A DNA stretch of 64,000 nt from Pelargonium x hortorum (GCA_036897525.1 JAYMTJ010000034.1:33641-97640), one strand, 5' to 3'. Counted from the first letter of the stretch, positions 26,237-40,000 are shown. The notes: a model not told the origin generated them from the sequence alone. A program made the numbers and translations.

Positions 26237-28054
26237 ACTAAAGAAAGAGTCTCAGAGCCGTCTCTCGGTAGAGCCTGTGACAATAAGAAATACTAGTCAA
26301 TTTCAAAGTGTGTATATTAGATTTCATGTAACTGATATAAAAAAGAGTAGGATATTTCCTAGAACTCTTGTTTTTATTTAATTAAAGCATTACCGGGGGT
26401 TTAAGCTTCTTTATTTCCGTTTTTTCTGCAGTGACTCGGAACTCCTGTGCTCTTAAATTTGTTAGTACTTCCCAGGCAGGAATCAGGAATTTCCAATTTA
26501 GGGTAGGTAGCGGGGCTAAAGTGGGCCTGTTACTCTATTAATGGGGGTTTTAATATGGGACTGCCGGATAAAGTCCTTGGAGGTTTTTTTCTACTCTTTT
26601 AATGAGGGGTTTGGCAAAGACTTTGACTTTTCTTTTAAGGGAAGGTCTAGTTTACAAGCTCGGCTAAACAAGAGCTCCTAAAAGGTTATAGTTTTTTTTA
26701 GCTTAACTGGGGCAGGATTTTAGTTATAAGGAAGTCTACTAAAATTGTAAATAATTTAGTTGCTTTCTTTAGAGAGGCTCTAAGAATTAATAATTAAAGA
26801 AAAGTCTCATTTTATTAGCCGGGTTTTTCTTCAGATAGGGGTTTTCAGGCTAGCCAGTTTCTTATCTAAGTGTTTAGGGTTTTGTAAGAAATACCTTAGG
26901 ATAAGAAGGTTAAAGCATTCGAGGAATAAGGGGTTTAGACTAGAGCGTATCTCCCAATTCGAAGCTATGCTATAGAAAAATCTGTATAGGAATTCTGAAA
27001 CAAGGAAGACCCTTTTAAGATATTTCTTGTGGGTCATAGTCAATTCCAGGCCCTTGCTAAAGAGAACGCCTGCTTTAATTTAGTAGAGGCTGTGGGATCC
27101 GTATGATAGGGAATAGAGTGATTCATTATATAGTATATGCACGGATACGAGTATACTTTATTGGTCTAGGGGACTCCAGATATTTAATTAGTTATTCTGA
27201 AAAGGGAGTACTCTGAGATACTAATTTTAGAGAGTTAACCTTTAATTACTCAACCAAATACAGTAGGATTCTGGTTTTCCCTTTTTTCTATGGCACAACC
27301 CAACGGTATAGCAAAAAAAAAGATCGGGAGGAAGTCCTCTAATGCAGGTCTTGGAAAAGCTAAACTAGATCTTAACTCCCTATAAAATGATCCCGAAAAG
27401 ATAGAGTAATTATATAGACAAATTGACTTTTATTTTCTATTTTAATAAGGGCCTCATCAAGGCGACTCCTACAAGCGTGTTTTAGCCCTAAAAACCGAGG
27501 GTATAAGAATCGGGAGACTTTGTGGAATTGTATACAATTGATACAGGTCTCACTTACTTATTCCCTAGAATCCTGCGTTTACAGAATAACCTTAGAAAAA
27601 GCACTTCGCTTGAAGCCTGCACATTGTCAAGGATCCTCTAGTATTTAGAGCTTCGAGAGCTAAACAAATTACCTCAATGCCCGTGGAAATAGCTAATAAG
27701 TGGATTTACCAGTTAGGGATGCCAGAGCAGGATGAAAAGGAGTTACACTTAAGTGACATACTACCCTTTAATATTTATAAAGAACCGACCTACTAATATT
27801 ACGTAATGAATTTTGTCTGTTCTTCATCGAAGAAACCTGAATTCTTATATTGGAACAAGGTAACCTTACCGAGACAAAGAAATATAGAGTTCAGAGTTAG
27901 CTTATAATTACTTACATAAATAAATGGGTTTTTAAGCGATTCAATTAATTGTATAATATATTTATTTGGTAACCCGGGGATTAAAGCTAGAGGCCACGGG
28001 TTTTTAATATCGTTTGTATTCCTAGTCACTCTTGATTTGAAGATGGGAAATCTT

Positions 28055-28072
28055 GAAGGAAATGAAGGAAAT
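28055..28072. repeat. Nine-base tandem duplication GAAGGAAAT
   Basis: The unit GAAGGAAAT occurs twice directly in tandem, at 28055-28063 and 28064-28072, with no difference between the copies. It is typical of slippage in noncoding DNA. Confidence 0.75.
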
Positions 28073-31000
28073 GTCGAACCCATGATACGCTTTCTATTTA
28101 GTTCATCTTATGGAAGGAAAGGCATAGAACTTAAGTCAAATTGACCTTCCTTTACTTTAAGTGCTTTTATGTACCGCTGATTCACGTCAATCAAATGGAA
28201 TAACCGGCCAAAGAAAGTCCTTAAAAAAGAAAGAAAGGAGGATCCTCTTTTTTTAGAGGCTACTCTATTATGTCGTAAGACACATTTCAAATTCTCTACG
28301 GAGTGGGACAAAAAATCTACAGCTAAATAAGCGCGCCTGGTACTGTTATTGATTTTTATATCTAATCAAGTGTTTCTGAACAAAGAGTCTTTTGTTTGCT
28401 TATGAAGAAGCTAAAAACTAGTAAATATAGGGCAAACAAAACTAAACTACAAGGTCTTATTTATTAAGAAGTGTTACCTACTTAAAGTTTGATTTCTAAA
28501 ATCTAATAGTAGGATCCCTATGAGAACCCAGGTTAGTTAAGGAAGGGTATTTTCATGAAGCTCCTCAACAAAGAGTAACTATAACCAACCCGGAAACTTG
28601 AGATTCTTGATCAGAATAGACTTTTTAGGAATGTGAGAGATAAAGGCCTAACTTCCATAAATTTTCATTATTGTACGAAGTTTAACACTCTGCTTTATTT
28701 TATTGAGACATTCTAAAACTCTCTAGAAAGTTTAATCCACCGGAACAAATATTACTAAACCAAGTACGAAATCTTAGCAAGATGGGATGGGATACAGCAA
28801 AAAAAAGGGATAAAAGGTAGAAATTTCATGACTTAGATGTGTGACTAGACTAAATTTAAAGGACTTCTTTTCTTGATGGTGTATCCATGAGGTTTTTAGT
28901 TCAAATAGAGGTGTACAGGTACTCTGTATTCCAATACAAGGGGCCCCAGTCAATCGTTAGTTAATTCTGTCTTACCCACCTCGTTTCCTTAAGTTCGGGC
29001 TGAGTTTTCCCCGGATCAAGGCAATGTTTCAAAGCTTCTACGCTAGAAAGTTGAAACTCTACTCAATTAAAGGGCGTTCTAACAAGTAAAGGTTTTCTTT
29101 TATTAACCTATCTAGATTTGTTTGCAAGGTTAAGTTAAGCACCCCGAGGTTTAGCCTTAACAAAAATGGCTATCTTGCCAGGATACAGCACACGTTCTTT
29201 TGACGCACCCTCCAGATATCCAGGAATAAAAGCAGACTTAAGAGAATTTTAGAGCATAAAACTTTTACCGCAATGATTTGAATAAAAAAGGTATCCACGA
29301 GTTCTTGAAAAAGGGGCTGAAATCTTTGTTACTAGTTTAATTATAAACGGGAATCCCCTATTAGTACAGTGCGGAAACGCTTTGGTCAAATTTTAGGGGA
29401 TACTTCGTATTTAGCATAAAACTAAAATACAAATTGAACTTCTTTAATAACAGAATCAATCTCTTGTTCTATCTTTTTTCCAAACCTTGTATGTAAAGGA
29501 AAGCGTACAAAAGAAAAAGGAGGGAGGCATCGAACATACTAAACTTACTGTATGGCCATTTATATGCACTATAGCGAGAATTAGCACCGTATCGTTTTTA
29601 TGGGTTTTTTTTTCTAATCTAAAATTTAGGGCAGTTTTCTTTAATACTTTCACTTTCTAAGCTCTTGTGACTAGTTATCCTTATAGGAGGAAAGTCTAAC
29701 TCTGGGGCAGGGCCTAACTGGTTATAACTCTCTTTTCAAAAAAACTTCAAAGCATTCCCGGTATTCTGTGGGTTACCTCTCTGCGGTATTGAATAAAGTG
29801 TCTGCTACTTCACGAAAGTTAAACTTATAGTGCCCATATCCCCGTATTATACTTCACTTAGAGTAAGATAGAGTAAGAAAAGCAACTCTTGGGGCTTCTG
29901 AGAGAAAAAAACCAGTACAGAGCTTTAGATTTCTATTGTATCTAGACTAAAAGTACTTGGGCGATAAAGGATTTAGTAGGAGAGTCGTTTCTTTTATTCC
30001 AGATTCTATGACCCTAAGATTTCTAATTTCATATAAGTTATTTGAGAGAGTTCTACTTTTCTATTTAGGAGCAAGTCAAAAGGAGTCCGTTTTAGGTAAG
30101 TAAAGAACTTCTGAGTTACAAGGAATTCTAACAAAGGTAGTAAATACCAACGCTATCTTTTTTTTAGGGCTTAGGAAATAAAGTGGGGCTAGAGTCCAAG
30201 TCATTAGTCTTTTTTAGAGTCTGTTATTGATGGTGGTTGTTTATGAATGTTCTAATAGAGCAGGAGAGGAATTAATTATCCTTATAGTACTATCTGTAAC
30301 TCGAATAACTGGGTAGTTTTATCTCTGAAGAGGGATCCTGAATAGTAAAGGTATACAGTGCTAGGTATAGCTCAAAAGAGACATCTAGCAGCAAAGACTA
30401 AACAAGTCCCTAGAATTAAGGAAAGAAGTATAAGAAAAAAAACCAGATAAGTCAAGAAGAACAAAGAGGTTAAGAATAAGATTAAAGTATGCAAGTTAGT
30501 TTCTTTTATGTTACCTTGTTTTCCGGTGTTTCCAGTCAGTAGTACCTCTAGGAAATTCTCCACCCAGATAGAATATTATAAGAATTTCCTGAGCACGTTA
30601 AACTTTATATCTAAATGAAACTCTGTAAGAGGTCAATATTTCATTCATTGTAATAGAGGAAAAAGCAAAAGCTTCCGTATGTTTCTTTCATAGTTTTCAA
30701 TTCCAGATAGGAAAGAGTTTTTCTTGTCTGAGCCCGGTCATAGTGTACCTTACAAATTTTCTAACTTGGGTTCTCCAAACTAGGAAGCGCTCCTTTATAA
30801 ACAGTAAACCCCGGGAAAACAAAAGTTTCTGCCAGCTTTTATATGGATAGTATAATAAGGCTTTATACTTAGAGAGAGAGCAAGACATAGGACTCTACAA
30901 TACTCAGATTTGGACAAGGATTTCTACCTTTTAGTTACAAAACTCCGCAGTACTACTCATAAAAGTCAACTTTAAAAGTCTTACTTTGTTTCGGGAATTG

Positions 31001-34000
31001 CCCTACTGTACTTGAATATAAAGGGCCTACTGGCCGAGGAAACACTTATGGGATTCTCCTATTTGAAAGCGAAGGTACCCTTTTTTTATAACAGCAAAAC
31101 CCGTACCAAGAATACTCTCTTTCTATCACTCTATTATTCTATCTATCCTAGGATTCCCCACCATTAGAACAAGCACCGTAAGACAAGTACTACTCCTTTA
31201 AGTCTCGTTCTAAGTCCTAGCAAGGGTATGCTCCTAATCCTAAAAGGTCCTAACAAGGTATAACTCGAAAACTCTAAAACTGGGTCTTTTCGTAGCTCTA
31301 AAGATTCTAACTCTCAAGAAGTAATGCTGAAGTCAAGAAGTCAATAAGTTAAGCGGGGAGGACACAAGTAAATGAAGTCCAAAAGAAGTAATGTAATCAT
31401 GAAAGTAAGTCAAAGCAAGTCACAGATTAAGGGGGTCTTCTGCTAGCTCTGCGTAAATATTTGCAGGGTGTGAAAGGTATTTTGAAGTTCTTTTATAGTG
31501 TGAGGTATGTATTATCAGTAAACTATAATGCATTTCCCTCCCTAGGCTGCGCTTCAGTTGGGTAGAAAGATTGACTCTATATCTTTATAAGGCATACACC
31601 TCCCTATCGATAAACCCCAGAGGACAAGAGGATGTTTACCTTAATTAAAGCTAAGAGATATAGCACATAGCAAAAAAATAGGAGATATCTGGGCATTATT
31701 ATATATATTATGGAGATACCCGTTATTTTATTCGGTAGCATTCTATGCTGTACCCTGTTTTTTTTGAAATTAAAGTAGGGTGATGTGATACCTCTAGCCT
31801 TATATAATAATAAGGTTTATATATCTAAATATAGTGTACGAGTAAGAACGAAAGTACTAAACTTATTGACTAAATAACTAAGAATACGAAATGGGGCAGA
31901 AAATGAAAATACAGGTAAACCTTATTACTTTTTTAGCATAATCTAAGTAATTAAGCGGTTTTGAACCTTTACCTTGCCAGCCTATTACGTACGCGAAAAG
32001 GAGCCTTATCTACGCTATAACTCTATGTGATACCCCATTTTAAGGGGAAGTTTAGAGTTAGAGTATACTGTAAATAACCTGACTTAGTTCTTTGTTTCGT
32101 ATAAAAAATGAAGTGGCAGCAAAATTAGCATCTCTACCTAAGTGATTTGATTAAAAAAAACTCTTTTAAAGTTGTTGTTTATAACATAACCTTTTTCATT
32201 TTTAATTGTAGTTTCTTTCGTGTAAGCAGCTAGTAAAGTATACTCCATTGCACAGGTGTATAAGACTCTATTCCTATAAAGCACGGTATGTTATTAAAAG
32301 CATAGAAATTTCAATTAAGTCAATAAGTAGCGGCTCTAAAAAAGCTGGGATATTTACCTTTACTAAACCTTGAGGCAAGCGCAGAGTTTTTTGTACTATT
32401 ATTTCTTTAAGGGGCTGTCATTTTGTAATAATCTATATTCATTCTGGATTTTTTGTTTATTAGCTCCAAAAGCTATATATGTACAAGCTCTATTCGGATC
32501 GGAGTGTTATAAATGTCCTTTGGTTTAGGATACTTTTAGAGTATTTTGGGCTTAAGTACAATTACAATGTAAGTAGAAAATGCCCCCAGGATAGAAAGAC
32601 AGCCGTTGAACCTGGATTATATTATATATGAATATATCTCTTAATAAATGAGGAAAAAAAAGGAAAAGCTCGGCAACTTTCCCAGGGATTCCTACAAATA
32701 TATGAGTAGTCTTCTTTCGGAAGAGATTCATGTGTAATCTCGATCTTGGTTATTTGCTTTAACTGGAATCCTATCCCAGATTGTCAAGATTTGTCCTTTA
32801 TCGGGCCCGGAAAATAGAATTAAGTAAGCAATGACAGCGAGAAATTCAACTTCTTCGATTTTTACCCAGTTTAGGATTTGCTCTATCTAAGTGATTTTTC
32901 AAAATTGAATGAGTCCGTTATAATATAATAGAGTTTGCTTTGCTGCTTAGCTTAGGCGGCTCTTTTTGATTGACCCTGAATTTGCTTGGATATTTGGTAA
33001 ACCAAGGGATACGTAATATAACTAGGATTAAACCTTAGTGAGCTTTTCCCCCTTTTTTTTTAACTCGTTTGCTAAATAGGGGTTTTTCCTATATACAGTG
33101 CCCCTTCTATTCATATATATATACCCGCAGTTGCCCTCTTGATTTCAATCACTTTGTTGTAGCAACTTAAAAAACCCAACTCTGAACCTAACCCCAAAGC
33201 ATCCTAGTAACTGCAGTACTCTCTCGAAGAGGCCCCCCGTTCCGTTATTTAGAGCTTTCAAAGAGAAAAAACCCAGCTATTCTTAACTCTTGGTGACAAA
33301 CTAGCCTAGATTTATTGCACTAAGTCAAAATAGGAAAGCAAGTCTTTTTTTATACACGTACTTTTTGAGTATACAATAAAAGGGGGTTTGGTACATTTCA
33401 AGTGCCTAAGAAATTGAACTGGTGACTTTATAAGGGGTTTCCAAAAGTTGGGTATAACTTAAGCAGTACCTTGCTAACTTTTTGTGGGTTGGGAATAATA
33501 TCTAGAGTAAGCTTAACGTAAGGGAACTCTTGCTAGGTCCTATTATCAATTTCTTTATATGTTCCACTTTTGATGGCTTTTACCGGATTCTTTATCCTTA
33601 ACTTAAGATTTGCTTAACAAAAATGCGGCTAACTAAGTAAAGTTTAAAGGGTTCACCTCGAGATTCCATGACTTAAAACATAAGGGTAGAATTTCTATTT
33701 TAATTATTAGATTAGCTTACGGGGATTCCCGTTTATTACAACTCTCAATTTCTAAAAAAGACACCAGGGTTAATTAATAGGACTCTTCAGACTAAAAACT
33801 AGGAAGGGTTCATGTTTCATCGTAGACAAATATTTTAGTTATTTCCGAAGAAAGAGACTCTACTCTGGATTGTTTGACTTATATCTCCAACGTTTTTTGG
33901 TGTTTTTGTTATACTCATTTTAGTATGGGACACCTTTTACGATTTAGTCGAATCGTATTAACTAGTTAAGAGGTTCCGCTCAAGCTTTAGTTTTTTGCCT

Positions 34001-34396
34001 TAATAGATTTTAGAAAGAAATCCATTTGTACAAAATTGAATTGATCTAGGAACTAACTCATACATTTTAGGACTTCTTTACTGGCTTAGAACTCTTATCT
34101 GATTCTACTTGGTACAAAGCTTGATTTTAAATCACTGGGGCCCTTTTTTAAGGGCGTAAACAGAATACCAAGCGGTTCTTCTAGAATTGCAGAATAAAGT
34201 GAACCCTATTCTTTCTTTCACAAGAAAGTCAAGAATAATAGTGTCATAAATAAAATAGGGTAGGTAAAAGGGTCCCCCTATATCCAACTCTAATGATTCA
34301 TACTCTCCCAGAAGTTTGGAATTATGGGTTTACGCTGCAGTAAAGAGTCCTTATTAAAGTGTAAAGAAATTTGTATGGTTCTAGGCGCTTATACTA

Positions 34397-34409
34397 TAGG
34401 GGGCTCCTA
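34397..34409. repeat. GC mini-palindrome TAGGGGGCTCCTA
   Basis: TAGG at one end pairs with CCTA at the other around a GC centre. It differs at two inner positions from the palindrome at 22787-22799 and has the same A/T-edged layout. There is no gene nearby. Confidence 0.55.
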
Positions 34410-34612
34410 AAAGACCTCCCTGCTTTCGATACAATATAAAGTAACACGTGGTTTACGCTTGCTTGTTTTGTCATTTTCTAGGGTCTCCTTTCCTAAAAAC
34501 AAAACATAGAAATTACGATAGATAATTTAACTATATTAAGACATAGTCCTTACGTCAGTTTTTTTCTCTAATAGTCTTAATCATGAAGCTCAATTCCGAG
34601 TCCTTTTTTGTT

Positions 34613-34680
34613 TTCATATGATGGGAGTTGCCGGTGTATTGGGCGCTGCTTTAGTATTTTAATCGAGATTCCTGATTTAT
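34613..34680 (+). pseudogene. psbD: Plastid psbD (photosystem II D2) fragment
   Basis: Translated in the psbD frame, 34612-34653 reads FHMMGVAGVLGAAL, the conserved D2 segment around the chlorophyll-binding histidine region. At the DNA level 34613-34650 matches the angiosperm plastid psbD I remember at all but one base. Upstream residues in the same frame (RVLFC) do not match D2, and downstream the frame stops within a few codons, so this is a short insert, not a gene. Just beyond it, ATTCCTGATTTAT at 34668-34680 equals the psbD codons for FLIY, which in the real gene lie upstream of the first piece. That second match is only 13 bases and could be chance. D2 works in plastid photosystem II, so the piece has no function here and marks plastid-to-mitochondrion transfer. 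Confidence 0.8.
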
Positions 34681-37124
34681 GAAAGAATGGGATACTTGGA
34701 CTTATGCTATGAGGAACTCTCTGGAAGGGTGCGTCTACTCTTACTTCAACCCGGGAGCCCCCCTTTTCGAGGTCTAATATCTAGACTTTTACTGTGAAGG
34801 GTTAGAGCGGACCTCTAGGTGTAGTCATCTAATACTGCGGATATTTCTCACATGTACATAAAATCCTAAGGACTTTTGTTATAACATTTATTGAGCAGTA
34901 CGCGAAGACTGTACTTTTCCTAGTAGAACTAATGGATATAAAGACTCAAATTCTTGGGGAGTATCTTGAGTATATATACAGAGTGCCGTAATTAACACTA
35001 TTTGATAAGGTCCTGTATCGGTCTAAGTATTCATAGAAAAGTGTCCCTAAGTTCGTCCCAGTCGCTTGGAATGCCGCCAGCTAGCGCTTAGGTTTGTTTT
35101 GTATAATTCAGGGACCTGGTTATTAAATAGTTGTGGAATGATCGGTTAAGTAAATAGACCTTTTAGAAGCCTGAAAGGAAACTGCATGATATGATAAATG
35201 ATAAAAACCCCCGTATTTTTGCTTAGGATCCCTTTCAAAATTGAGAGCGTTCTCTATTTCATATTCATAATTGTTTCGAAATTATGAGCTTCCTTTTTTC
35301 TTATTCGATACTTTGAGACTCAGTTACGTACAGAATTGATCTCATATAGACTTTAGTTTTATTTCGCCTTTTTAAACCAAACATGCTGAGGTTAGCTTTT
35401 TGGAGGCTGGGGTTTTCACTTTTACCGGGACATTAACACACTTTTTTTGTGTTGAATTTCTAGGTTTTTTCGCAAGTTAGGGGTTTCGTTTACACTAGTA
35501 TAGACTCTATTTTTCAAATACAAGAACTTTGTAGTCTTTTCGGTACCCCAATCGTAAATATTGAACAACAAGGTCAAGCTTAAGTGTTAGTACTCGATAT
35601 TGATAGGGATCTTTTTCAAGCTAAGGGGCACATAAGGAATTAAGGCAATGTGGGTATTTAGTCCTGATTTGAATCCTCTAAAAGAGCTTCTTATACTAAT
35701 ACTAATTAGAGCTAACAAGGGGGCTTTTAGAGTGATGAAAAGTCCAATTCCTTAACGGGGTTCTAACTATTCAAATTGGGGTGCTATTGAAAAGTCTAGA
35801 TAAAATGACGAGCTCAATAGAAATTGAAATAGGATGGAGATAACACAAATTATTAGAAAAGGGGACTCGCGAAAAGGTCTTTTTAGGTATAAGACTTCCA
35901 TTAAGGTATATTTTGACTTTTCCTAAAGGGGTTTGCCTTTCAAAGCTTTATATCCTGTAAACTGGTATTCGGTTCTATTATTCTCTCTATTTTCTTACTT
36001 TAGAGTTCTTTATACTCCTTACTAGATTGCCCTTAACCTAGAGGAACACAAAAAACATCCTTTACTTTTAAGAATACCTTGTTCATACCTGGACTTTACA
36101 GATGTTTAAGAGCAAAGCTTTAGCAGAGTCTAGAATTTTATTCTCATTTCAGTTTTGTCTATTTAATAAGAGGGGTAAACCTGTATGCAAGTAGGAAATT
36201 CTTAGGGATAGACTCTTTTCTTAACTATCAAATGGTAAAGGATCCTCTTCAATTGTGGATACTCTTAATTACTAAGTTAAGTGAGGAGTTGTTGCTGGTT
36301 TAAAGTGACTATTTCTTTTTGGATCGGAAAGATAGAGGGTAGTACGTAATGCATAGATAAGGTACCTCTAAGGAGTTTTCCTTGTTCGGATATCGATAAA
36401 CTTCGGTTCTAAACAAGGCAAGGGCTAGGGGTTTCAAATTAGATAGGAAATGCCGGCTTAAAAGAAAAAACAACTTACCGAGGTACCTCGCGATAGAAGA
36501 GAGTTTAGATAGTAAGTTTGGCTTTTGTTTAGTTCTTACTCGTTTTCGGTAGTCTTTTGTAAACTAGATTACTTGAGTACAATTACAAGACTTATTATTC
36601 CAGAATTTCTTAGTTGAGGGGGCTTTGTAGCTAAAAAGTAAGGAGTTTGCCTCTTTCTTTGTTTTCTAGGTTTCCGATTCCGCATATTAATAAAGATACC
36701 AAGGAGTATAGTATAAATAACAGAAGCTAAAGTTTTTTTGTATTGCTTAGTGGCTCCTGTTGCAAGTCTTTAATTAACAGGGAATCTTAAGAATAATAAA
36801 AAGTACAGCCTAGAAAAATGTTTTTTAGCCAGGGGTGTAGAATTCTAAAGGGGTCTTTCCTTATTGTAAATTGAATTTGTACGAGTTATTCTCAATTATA
36901 AGTCAAGGCAAAGTCCTTCTAATTCAGCAGGTCTTTTTTTCTTTTGGCTTAGCTAGGAAGGAAGATAGACAACTAAAGTAGTTCGTATTGTTTGGATTTA
37001 TTAGATATAAAGTCAATTTGGATCGAGAAGAAACTGGGTAATTACAAGTTTGACTATATTAAAGGTCTTCCTTTTTATTTGAGGGAGTTTCACTAGGATA
37101 TTATGAAGAGCAAGTCAAGGCAAT

Positions 37125-37135
37125 AGGAGTCTCCT
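37125..37135. repeat. Exact palindrome AGGAGTCTCCT, copy 1
   Basis: Arms AGGAG and CTCCT are perfect complements around a central T. The identical 11-mer occurs about 2 kb further on at 39177-39187. Confidence 0.75.
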
Positions 37136-38068
37136 TCTAGAATCTCTGCTGTCTAAACAAGGAGTGGTAATGTTTTTTATCGAGTATAGGAAATAGGCCG
37201 AGCTAGTGCCCTCGTTTTGTTAAATCTAGAATACGAGAAGTCTGCTTTTAGAGAGACCGCAGAGGGAATACTAAGTATAAGTCTCTGTAACTGCCTCTTT
37301 ATTTGGCTCCAACAATCAGGTCAAGAAAAGGTTTAAGAGTCAAAGTCCCATTTTCAAGCTTAGGAATTAGGAAATCCGTAAACTTAAGTTATTCAGAACC
37401 GCTAAAAGCTTAAAGTAAAGCCCTTTTTCTTTATTTAGATTGAGGGAATTTCTTTCCCATACCCTTCTTTCTAAACCTGCTAAGGATTAAAGAAACCCGG
37501 TAGTTATCCATAAGCAATTTCTTTTCTAATTTAGGAGGGAACTCCCGTGGTGTCTAGCTTTGTAAAGATACGCAAATCCTGACATTTTTGTTGAGTCCTT
37601 TTCGAGGGCTTTTAAAGTGTAAAACAATAAATAAGCAAGGAATCGAGGGGTTTGTCTTGTGAGAATTTTCAAGCTTTTTAACTTTTGTTACAGGGGTGCC
37701 TCTCTACTTGTACGGGGTAACTACACCTATTTTGACAAATCGGTAAACGCTTATCGAGCTTTCTATCTTACCCGAGTATTTTAAGATTTATAGGCTATCA
37801 AGGATACTGAAGTTGAAACTTTTTCTACCGTTAGAATATACTGGATTAGGTACTTCTCATTAGTATTTTATTTATTCTCTAAATCTATTTAATAGGAGCT
37901 TCCTTTTACTTCCTCAGTGAGTTATATAAACGCAAATAGAGAGGCCCCACACGGTGTGCTCTTAGTATCCTTTCAGGAAAAATTTCCAAGGTTCAAGTCG
38001 GATAGAAGGCATAGGTTACAGTATACACCAAGATAAGATATTCGTCGTTTGCTATAATTACTTGAGTC

Positions 38069-38086
38069 TTATTTAAATTTAAATAA
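38069..38086. repeat. Perfect 18-bp AT palindrome
   Basis: The bases TTATTTAAATTTAAATAA equal their own reverse complement over all 18 positions. In AT-rich DNA such palindromes arise easily, so I attach no role to it. Confidence 0.8.
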
Positions 38087-39176
38087 ATATAGGGAAGGTG
38101 CTCTTTATAACCACCCACTTGGGGTTAGACTAAGATACTTACGATTCTCAATTGGATCTAGGAACTGAAAGAAGATTAAGGCAAGTAGGCTAGAACCTAT
38201 CACTATCTGGGATAAGTTTCCCTATTTAGACTTCCAGTAATACAAAGAGTTACTTTCTTAATTAATTAGATTCAAAAAATTTAGGTAAACGTTTAAGCTT
38301 ATTTACTTATAGAGTTTTGGGGTCCCTCCCTTATTTATTCATGCGAGCCTGTACTTTGTGCTAACCTAACTATACAAGACAAACAATAACATGACAATTA
38401 GTAGATAAAGAAAGACACACGGGAATCTAATGGATCTAATACGGACTAGCACTAGAAAACTATATTATATAATTTGAGTTATATAATCAGTAAAACCTTA
38501 CTAGAAGAGTATTCCAGTGTCTTATTATACTACAAGTATAAGCCCTTTATTCATTAATTCAGGAGTTAAAAACACATCTGTAAATTTCTTTGAGTACATA
38601 CTAACCTAGTTTTATGCCTCTTAGTAAAAGCCATTCGCTTCTGTTCCCTATGCCAACAAAAGGATTACTCAGAGCTTGCAGAACTCCATATTTGGTAGTT
38701 TTCCCTAAAAAAGCAATTCCGGGGTCTAATTACATTACAAGGGTATGGAAAGTTATATCTATAAAATAAATTGAGTTTCGATATCGACAACGCAAAGTTT
38801 CATTCATTGAAAAAAAAAACTTAGGTTCAAGCCCACAATAATTCTAGGGCCTAAAAGACCTGTAACAAAACTGCTCTACCCTTGTTTGAGTCTTATCCCG
38901 TATTTCTATTTGTTAATCCCCGGCCCCTCTTTTCAAAAAAGTAGGATACCTACCGAAGTGCTTGAGTAATCGAGTCCACTAAATTAAGGGGTATCTGAAC
39001 TATAAATAACCAATCCACGATATTATCAAATTAGACTCAAATTCCATTTATGCGAGCTAAAATTAGGTCGGGTTGAAACCTTTATTTCTTTCATATAAAA
39101 TTGACTTAAGTCACCCATTTCTTTAGCGACGACAGGGATTGGCACAAGACCTTAAGACGATTAAGTTTAGTATTTC

Positions 39177-39187
39177 AGGAGTCTCCT
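39177..39187. repeat. Exact palindrome AGGAGTCTCCT, copy 2
   Basis: It is identical over all 11 bases to the copy at 37125-37135. The flanks of the two copies differ, so this is not part of a longer repeat. Confidence 0.75.
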
Positions 39188-39280
39188 ATTAATTGTTTGT
39201 AACATGAATTATTAAGGACTCTACTTAGGAACAGAAATGACAAATTTATGCTTTTCTATCTAGTCTAACACTTTGACTCC

Positions 39281-39307
39281 TCTATAGGAATTGAGCACTC
39301 CTATAGA
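39281..39307. repeat. Hairpin with 9-bp perfect arms
   Basis: TCTATAGGA at 39281-39289 is the exact reverse complement of TCCTATAGA at 39299-39307, separated by the nine bases ATTGAGCAC. The next outer pair (C and A) does not match. There is no T-run after it and no gene before it, so a terminator is not supported. Confidence 0.75.
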
Positions 39308-40000
39308 AGAGAAAAGCGCACTTAGGAATCTTCACAGCATGCCTCAGTCGATGAAAAGCTGCTAGTAGAATCCTTTTTTCTACCTTTTAATTAGGAGGTC
39401 GTTTAAAAGAGTTATGAATCAGCCATTTCATTTTTTATGGGTTTAGAAGAAAAATCTGTAAATGCTATAGACCTCGTCAATTGGATAGCTAATAAAGGAG
39501 AATCCATAGAGTAAGAGAAGAAGTCGAGGCTATTATATGAATATTATAAGGATGGATACTATAACTATTCCTGACCCTGCCCAAAAGAGCTTAACTGAGT
39601 AGTACGGCAATTTTACAACTAAAACTTTGATAAATAATTTCATTTAATACAAATTAGTTTAGTATAAGGAGGATATAAAGAAATCTTGGTACAAAAGAGC
39701 TCCTACAGCAAAAAAATGGGGTCCAGGTCTATGGAATACACTTTTCAGAAGGTCATTATTGTGCACTGGTTAATATAATTAATAGAAACGAGAGTCTTCT
39801 TCTAGGGTTAGGTTAGGGTCTCCTTACCAGCTCAAAATAAGCGCTATTTCGAAACCGGATATCCAAGAGAAAGCGGGTTTCTTAATTAAAGGTTATAAAT
39901 AGGATCCCCTCGGCTACAAGTACCCGGTTGCTTAGAAAGCTTCCAGGAAAACTTCATGACACGGAGGAAAACCGCTTATAATTATAAAAAAGACCTATTT

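Larger units (their letters stand above)
25621..34600. other. Unassigned AT-rich noncoding DNA
   Basis: No gene is recognised. Open frames of 60-94 codons on the minus strand (for example 27799-28083 and 30372-30563) are low-complexity hydrophobic or basic translations without motifs. Structure seen: palindromes at 26025-26039, 26226-26236, 28510-28521, 28940-28947, near 34141 and at 34397-34409. There is a 9-base tandem duplication of GAAGGAAAT at 28055-28072. The word GGATCCTCT recurs near 27634 and 28231, and again outside this stretch near 36244 and 63673. Confidence 0.55.

Noticed and set aside
26258-26290. CAGAGCC followed by GGTAGAGCC, considered as a group II intron domain V or a tRNA D arm.
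   Set aside because: The bases do not form the domain V helix and no anticodon or T-arm follows.
30372-30563. A 63-codon minus-strand frame with a hydrophobic leucine-rich part.
   Set aside because: It is low in complexity, of chance length, and has no similarity to known organelle membrane proteins.
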